A stretch of DNA of 64,000 nt, taken from contig OZ017766.1 of the NCBI GenBank assembly GCA_963969345.1, positions 5,332,001-5,396,000 of the forward strand, given 5' to 3'. Source of the stretch: Turbatrix aceti (lineage: Eukaryota; Nematoda; Chromadorea; Rhabditida; Panagrolaimidae). Under the pieces are notes generated by a model. The model did not search any database. It was not told the origin of the DNA and worked only from the letters and a program-made list of their open reading frames with translations. This document shows positions 59,240 to 64,000 of this stretch, in pieces. Position numbers and translations under genes: made by a program. Positions within the stretch are counted from its first letter, which is position 1. Each line of letters starts with the position of its first letter.

Positions 59240-62200
59240 ATGGAGCGGATGCCATCGATGCCGATCATTGCTGACTCCGATCTCGACACGGAAGCCCGGC
59301 TCATAGGACATCTCCTCGACGACGACGACGAAGACAACAACTGTGCTCCGAAGAAAAATCATCGTAAGTCAAGAAATATCATATTACATTCAAAAGTTAA
59401 AAAAAAATGTTACTTTTCATTATCTGATTTTTGGGAGTAACAATTTTTGCCCATTTTTTGTTACTTTTCATTATACGATTTTGAGGAGTAACATTTTTCG
59501 ACCCCGATTGTGTTACGTTAGATGCTCGTACAAATCGTTAATTTTACGGTTTTTCTCACAGCGAAAATTGTATTTTTTGTTATTTTGTATCGTAATTAGC
59601 GGATTTTCTTGTTTTCCGCTCATTTTTGCCTTCATGGCTGTAAAATCTTTCTAAATCTGATATAAGCACACATTTGCGCATGGAGTTGTTAATCGTCTGT
59701 TTTCTAAAACTCTGACGAATATTCTAGATGGCTGCAAGTCGCCACCGCTGCCTCCAATGCCAAATCCGGCTTATTGGGCCGAGCCACCGCCGCCGTACAC
59801 CGCAGCGCCTCCGACAGCGTCGACGCCGCCATCCAAGCAGCTTTCGTCAAAGTTGCCGATTTCACCGGGCGAAGACAGCAACAACTGGCACCTAGACACG
59901 ACGCCGTCGATTGGAGGAGGCTTTGAATACTTTTTCAAGCCACCGCTGCCGTCGACGACGACGTATCCCCCTATGCCACCGCAGCAGCATCCGCATCATC
60001 CTCTGCCGCCGCCAAAGTCTTTGTTTGCGTCGGATTGGTCTGCGGCAAAGACGCCCGGGAAAAGGACGTCGTTTGCGAAGCAGCAACAACAACAACAACA
60101 GCACCATCTATCAACACCCCCACCACCGCTGACGGCACAACAACAGCACAAGCCAATGGCTACCGTTTTGCCGTTTCAGTCGCTGTCACACACCCCTACC
60201 GGTGGGGGAGACTCGTCGCCTGGTGTACTCTCGGATTCTGGAACAACTTCGCCGAGTGATATGGGCTTCAATTGTGCTGACAATCGTCGGCTCAATGTGT
60301 GAGTTTTCTTTTAAATTTATTTTGGGTTAATCGAAATTTTTCGCGCTCCAAAAATAACGAAAGAATTCAAAAAGTATAAAAAAAACACCGAAAAATGTTA
60401 TTCCCAAAATTCTGAAAACCAAAAGTAACGAAAAATGCTCCAAAAACTGTTTTTCGGCAATAACTTTCAAAATTTCAAAAAAATGTTACTTTTGATTGTC
60501 CGATTTTTGGGAGTAACAACTTTTTCTTCTTTTTTGGTTACTTTTCACGATCTGATTTTTGGGAGTAACATTTTTTCACGTGAATGATGTTACGTTAGGT
60601 GCGCTGTACAAATTTTCTTATATTCTTTCCCTAAAAACTAAAATAAGCAACCGTAACGTTCTGTTTACATAAAACTGACCTTTAGAAATCATTAATTTCG
60701 GAAATAATGTTATGGCTCATCTTTAAAGACATTATAGATCAAATAGCCTTTATTTGTGTTATGTTTTTCGCACTTTTTTTGTTATTTTGGATTTTTGAGC
60801 GCATGACTTTTTTTATACTGTTTTTTGTTTATTTTCTATTTGACCGTTTTTTGATCTTTTTGTTTTTACCTAGCTGATTAGGGGCTTTTAGCTCGTTAAA
60901 AGTGTGTCTTTGATGCTTTCAATATTTTTCGTATTGAATCAAAAAAATTTATTTTTTTAGTGATTCGAACAAGCTGTACTCTTCGGTTGCCCGTCGCTCA
61001 AATGAACAGGACAGGAAGCAGGGAAGCGTTGTCAACAAGACCGATGACCTTTGCTCTCATCGTCCCCAAAACGGCATCTGCGCAGTCGATCGTCGCGCTG
61101 CTCATGCGCAGGTGACGTCCAACAACAACGGCGGCAGCAGCAAGAAGTCATCGGTGCAGGCTCAACAGACGCCGCTGCCGAACCAGGGCAAGGAAAACCG
61201 GCATCCACCCAAGCGAAGCGGTGGTGCCAGCAACAAGCAAGGAGGTGCCGTGCCACTCGCCCATCCTGAGCACCACCACGCCATTCCACCTGTTTCGCCT
61301 CCGCTTTCGCTTCCGAAAGCCGATGAAAAACCGGTTGCGGATTTTCAAAAGATCAAACGGAAGAAAAAGGCAAAGGCTGCGAATCGCTGGGATGTCGGCA
61401 AGAATGGCGGCAACGGAGCTGGCGGACTGCACAGCGGTCGGTACGAGGCGCTGTTTTCTACGAGTATGTTTTTTTTGAAAGGTTAAAAAAGCACTAACAA
61501 TGTTATTTCCAAAATTTTGAAGCAGCAAAAAAATTGCGCCAAAAAATGTTTTTCTCTCAATTCTGAAAACCAAAAGTAACAAACAGTCGCCAAAAAGTGT
61601 TATTCGGCAATAACATTCAAAAATTAGAAAAAATGTTACTTTTCATTACCCGATTTTTGGGAGTAACAACTTTTGATCATTTTTTGTTACTTTTCAATAT
61701 CTGATTTTTTGGAGTAACATTTTTTTACGCAAATTTGTTACTTTTGGATTTTGTACAATTTTTTTGTTTTTTTTTCTTTATTATTGTATATTTGTTTGAA
61801 TTGCCAAATGTTTTAAAACATTTTTTTGTAATTTTTTTTTGAATTTTTACCTGAAAAACATAAATTTTGCCTAAAATGTTCCCAAGTAAAACTTTTTTTT
61901 TGCAGAGTTCGAAGAACCTCAACTTCCGAACGACAACGATAGCACGGACTACGATGACGATTCTACGCCGGAGATCGTGAACCCAAAACCATTGATTTCC
62001 GGTGGCGAAAAGCAACGCAAGGCCCTGGCATCTGCGCTGTCAACGACGACGACATCCGGATCGTCGACGAACGGCATTTCTTCCCGACGCCCGGCCCAGC
62101 AGACGGCAACGACCACGAATTCTCCGATGTTTGTCTTCTTGTGCACGCTTTTTGCGACGATTTGTTCGATGGCGACGTGGCTCTGCACGAATATCTTCAA

Positions 62201-63850
62201 CTTCCTGCTCACGCTGATTTCGAACGTCGCCCTCCTCTCGTACCACGCTGCCGTCGACGTCCTCCAATACCTCGCTACCGTAATCATCGAACTCCTCTGC
62301 GAATGTCAAATTCTCATCTGTCAAGTGAAAAAGCGAATCATCGAGGGAATCTACAACCAGGTGAGTAGTCTCGTCATTGGATCGAGTCCACCCATCGGGC
62401 TCCCTGCCAACGTCGTCTATCCCCGGTGCTGTGAGGATGTCATCGATCGACTCTACAACTGTCCGAATGCGGATGCCTATTCTATACTTGGCGTTACGCG
62501 AAATTCATCATCCGACGAAATACGATGCTTTTACAAGCGAATGACGTCCGCGGTTAAACCCGAAAAAAAGATCAATATTGGGTGCCGCGAAGCTTTTGGG
62601 GTACTCCAGGAAGCATTTGAACTTATCTCTACCGATGCCAAGCGGAGGGAGTACAATAGTCAGCTTGAATTTTCACATGTGAGTATTTTTGTAAAAATAG
62701 GAATTTTGATTATTTTTTGTTGGTTTTTTTTATTTAAAACCAAAAAATTTAGAACACAAAAAAAAACAAAAAAAATATTATTCGTAAAAATTTTACCGCA
62801 AAAAAACAGCATTTTGAGTCTTGAATGTTATGCGAAAGTAACAAAAACAGCGCCAAAAATGTTACTTCTAAAAATCTGATTTTCAAACGTAACATTTTTT
62901 TAACTTTTGAACGTAGAGTAAAGTAACATTTTTTTTCGTGATTATTTTGTTACCTTTTTACTTCCAAACAATTTGGAATTATCCATTTTTGAATTTCAGA
63001 AAACATTTTCTCTCCAAGTGATGCTGGATGACCTTCGTTATTCCATCCGAAACGGTTGCTTACTTCACTGTGAGTGCGGACTCAACCATGCCATCAAACT
63101 GGTTGAATCGGCTTCGGTTGGGCGTTACTGCTCCAAGTGTCATCAATATCATTCGGTGAAAAATGTAAGTTTCACTCTGGAAATTATTTTAGAAATTTGA
63201 AATGATTTGTATATTGAACATGGATTTTTTTAGGGTGATATTTGGATAGATAGCGATTTTCTTGGACTTTCCTGGACGTATTATGCGGCGCTGAACAACC
63301 TCATCTACGATATTTCAAAATGGGCAAAATGTGATTCCATCAACCTCAAAAATGCTAAACCCTTTACCCATCATGTATCGTATCGCCTGCTTGCTGCTAC
63401 GATAAGCATGTCCAATGTCACGCTTTCTCCGCTTCCTGATAGGCACATTTGGTGGGTTTTACGATTTTTTTTTTGAAATTATAAAAAATTTTTTTTCAAA
63501 TTTCAATTTTTTTTTATTGACTTAAAAAATTTTTATTGAATTGTTTTTATTTGAATTAAATGTTTTTCAGTAGCAACCGAACGTGGGACGCCTTCGGCAA
63601 CGACATCAAGATTCCCCCGACGACTTCGTCCGAACGATGCAAGAGCGGAAAATTCATCCAGCCCATCTGCTGCTGCTCCGTCTACCAATCCGCAGCCAAC
63701 GGCTTCGAGACGCCGTCATCCAGCGTTCCCTGCTGCTTCGGTGGCGTCCTCGTGCCCGTATCGATGTGCGCTACGGTGGGTACGATGGATAACCGCTTCA
63801 CGGATCCCGATCGCGCAAAGAAGGCTGGTCGACGACGTCGCTGTCGTTGA
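59240..63850 (+). CDS. DNAJC14: DNAJC14-like membrane J-protein with degenerate HPD motif
   Basis: Seven exons join in frame: 59240-59363, 59728-60298, 60961-61463, 61906-62678, 63000-63164, 63234-63451, 63571-63850, giving 877 residues. The N-terminal half is low complexity (Pro, Gln, Ser, His). Hydrophobic segments lie at about 474-535 (FVFLCTLFATICSMATWLC and following), as in DNAJC14, an ER membrane protein. The J domain is at about 588-650 (AYSILGVTRNSSSDEI, REAFGVLQEAFELIS), but HPD is replaced by KPE (617-619). Then follow a Cys-pair zinc-like region (CECG, YCSKC) and GDIWIDSDFLGLSWTYYA, which matches the DNAJC14 C-terminal domain closely. The tail ends in a basic KKAGRRRRCR. An apparent donor (CAG|GTGAGT) inside exon 4 near 62361 is not needed, since the frame runs on into the J domain. 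Without HPD, stimulation of Hsp70 is doubtful. Confidence 0.85.
59395..59540 (+). repeat. GTTACT/GTAAC repeat in J-protein intron 1
   Basis: ATGTTACTTTTCATTATCTG, ATTTTTGGGAGTAACAATTTTT, TTTTTTGTTACTTTTCATTAT and a second GGAGTAACATTTTT, ending TGTTACGTTAGATGC. The unit is also in introns 2, 3 and 4 of the same gene. Confidence 0.75.
60385..60620 (+). repeat. GTTACT/GTAAC repeat in J-protein intron 2
   Basis: Longest version: CAAAAGTAACGAAAA, TTCGGCAATAACTTTCAAAA, ATGTTACTTTTGATTGTCCG, TTTTTGGGAGTAACAAC and GATGTTACGTTAGGTGCGC, in the same orientation as in intron 1. Confidence 0.75.
61497..61760 (+). repeat. GTTACT/GTAAC repeat in J-protein intron 3
   Basis: Shares CTGAAAACCAAAAGTAACAA, TTCGGCAATAACATTCAAAA, ATGTTACTTTTCATTACCCG and TTTTTGGGAGTAACAAC with intron 2, in the same order and orientation. 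Confidence 0.75.
62822..62945 (+). repeat. GTTACT/GTAAC repeat in J-protein intron 4
   Basis: A shorter, more diverged version with GAAAGTAACAAAAACAGCGCC, AAAATGTTACTTCTAAAAATC and AACGTAACATTTTTTTAAC. Confidence 0.6.
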
Positions 63851-63982
63851 ACGTTCATCTTTTTTTGCTAGCTAGACTGTGTTGAGCTTTAGACGTGTTT
63901 TTCTAAGTGATGATTTCAAGCTGTGTTTTTTTTCCTTCCTTTAGCATTTTTTGTCCAAAAAAGGAATTTCAAATTTTGTGAA

Positions 63983-63988
63983 GAATAA
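63983..63988 (+). promoter_or_regulatory. Polyadenylation signal of the DNAJC14-like gene
   Basis: AATAAA, 133 bp after the stop codon at 63848-63850 and close to the end of the window. The 3' UTR before it is T rich. Confidence 0.55.
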
Positions 63989-64000
63989 ATTCTGTCAACT

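Noticed and set aside
62358..62366. Splice donor CAG|GTGAGT inside the J-protein exon 4
   Set aside because: The frame continues without interruption into the J domain, and no matching acceptor is seen before it.
1..64000. tRNA or rRNA genes
   Set aside because: No stretch was found with paired A and B boxes and a cloverleaf, and nothing resembles rRNA; a tRNAscan run would settle it.

Overview
This is nuclear DNA of a nematode-like animal. The genes have short introns with GT donors and TTTTCAG or TTTTTAG acceptors. Two tandem seven-transmembrane receptors have the layout of the nematode chemoreceptor (Str/Srd) superfamily. There is also an R7-family RGS gene of EGL-10/RGS7 type. The organism is unlikely to be Caenorhabditis, because the window holds a clear homologue of tuberin (TSC2), which C. 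elegans is known to lack. Non-coding DNA is very A/T rich with long homopolymers, and exons of conserved genes are much more GC rich.

Layout. 0.6-3.5 kb (minus): two duplicated chemoreceptor genes with a shared upstream block. 4.5-7.9 kb (minus): an N-terminal tuberin-like gene that stops before the RapGAP domain. 8.7-11.5 kb (minus): a Cockayne syndrome A (CSA/ERCC8) homologue and, 206 bp upstream of it, an unrecognised 217-residue gene; the spacing is operon-like. 12.2-16.3 kb (plus): the translation initiation factor eIF3a. 17.5-35.6 kb (plus): five tandem members (A, B, C, E, D) of an unusual gene family that combines a novel N-terminal region, Cys-rich zinc-knuckle modules, a P-loop GTPase and a helical C-terminus. 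Most are broken or rearranged. This block is laced with mobile DNA: an RTE-like retroposon, a gene-capturing inverted-repeat element, a hAT-like MITE and tiny LINE 3' ends. 35.6-44.2 kb: no gene that can be supported. 44.2-52.2 kb (plus): RGS7/EGL-10 with two candidate terminal exons, a 200-N gap and a Mutator-like element in its largest intron. 52.8-53.9 kb (minus): a secreted phospholipase A2-like gene. 53.9-59.2 kb: non-coding. 59.2-63.85 kb (plus): a DNAJC14-like membrane J-protein with a degenerate HPD motif and a shared repeat in four of its introns.

The conserved single-copy genes (CSA, eIF3a, RGS7, DNAJC14) can be assembled exon by exon without frameshifts, so base quality looks good. 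The many frameshifts in the GTPase cluster are therefore more likely real decay than sequencing error. The most novel material is that multi-domain GTPase family with its domain loss and swapping, the truncated tuberin, the Mutator-like element with intact 9-bp target duplications, and the inverted-repeat element carrying a captured gene end.
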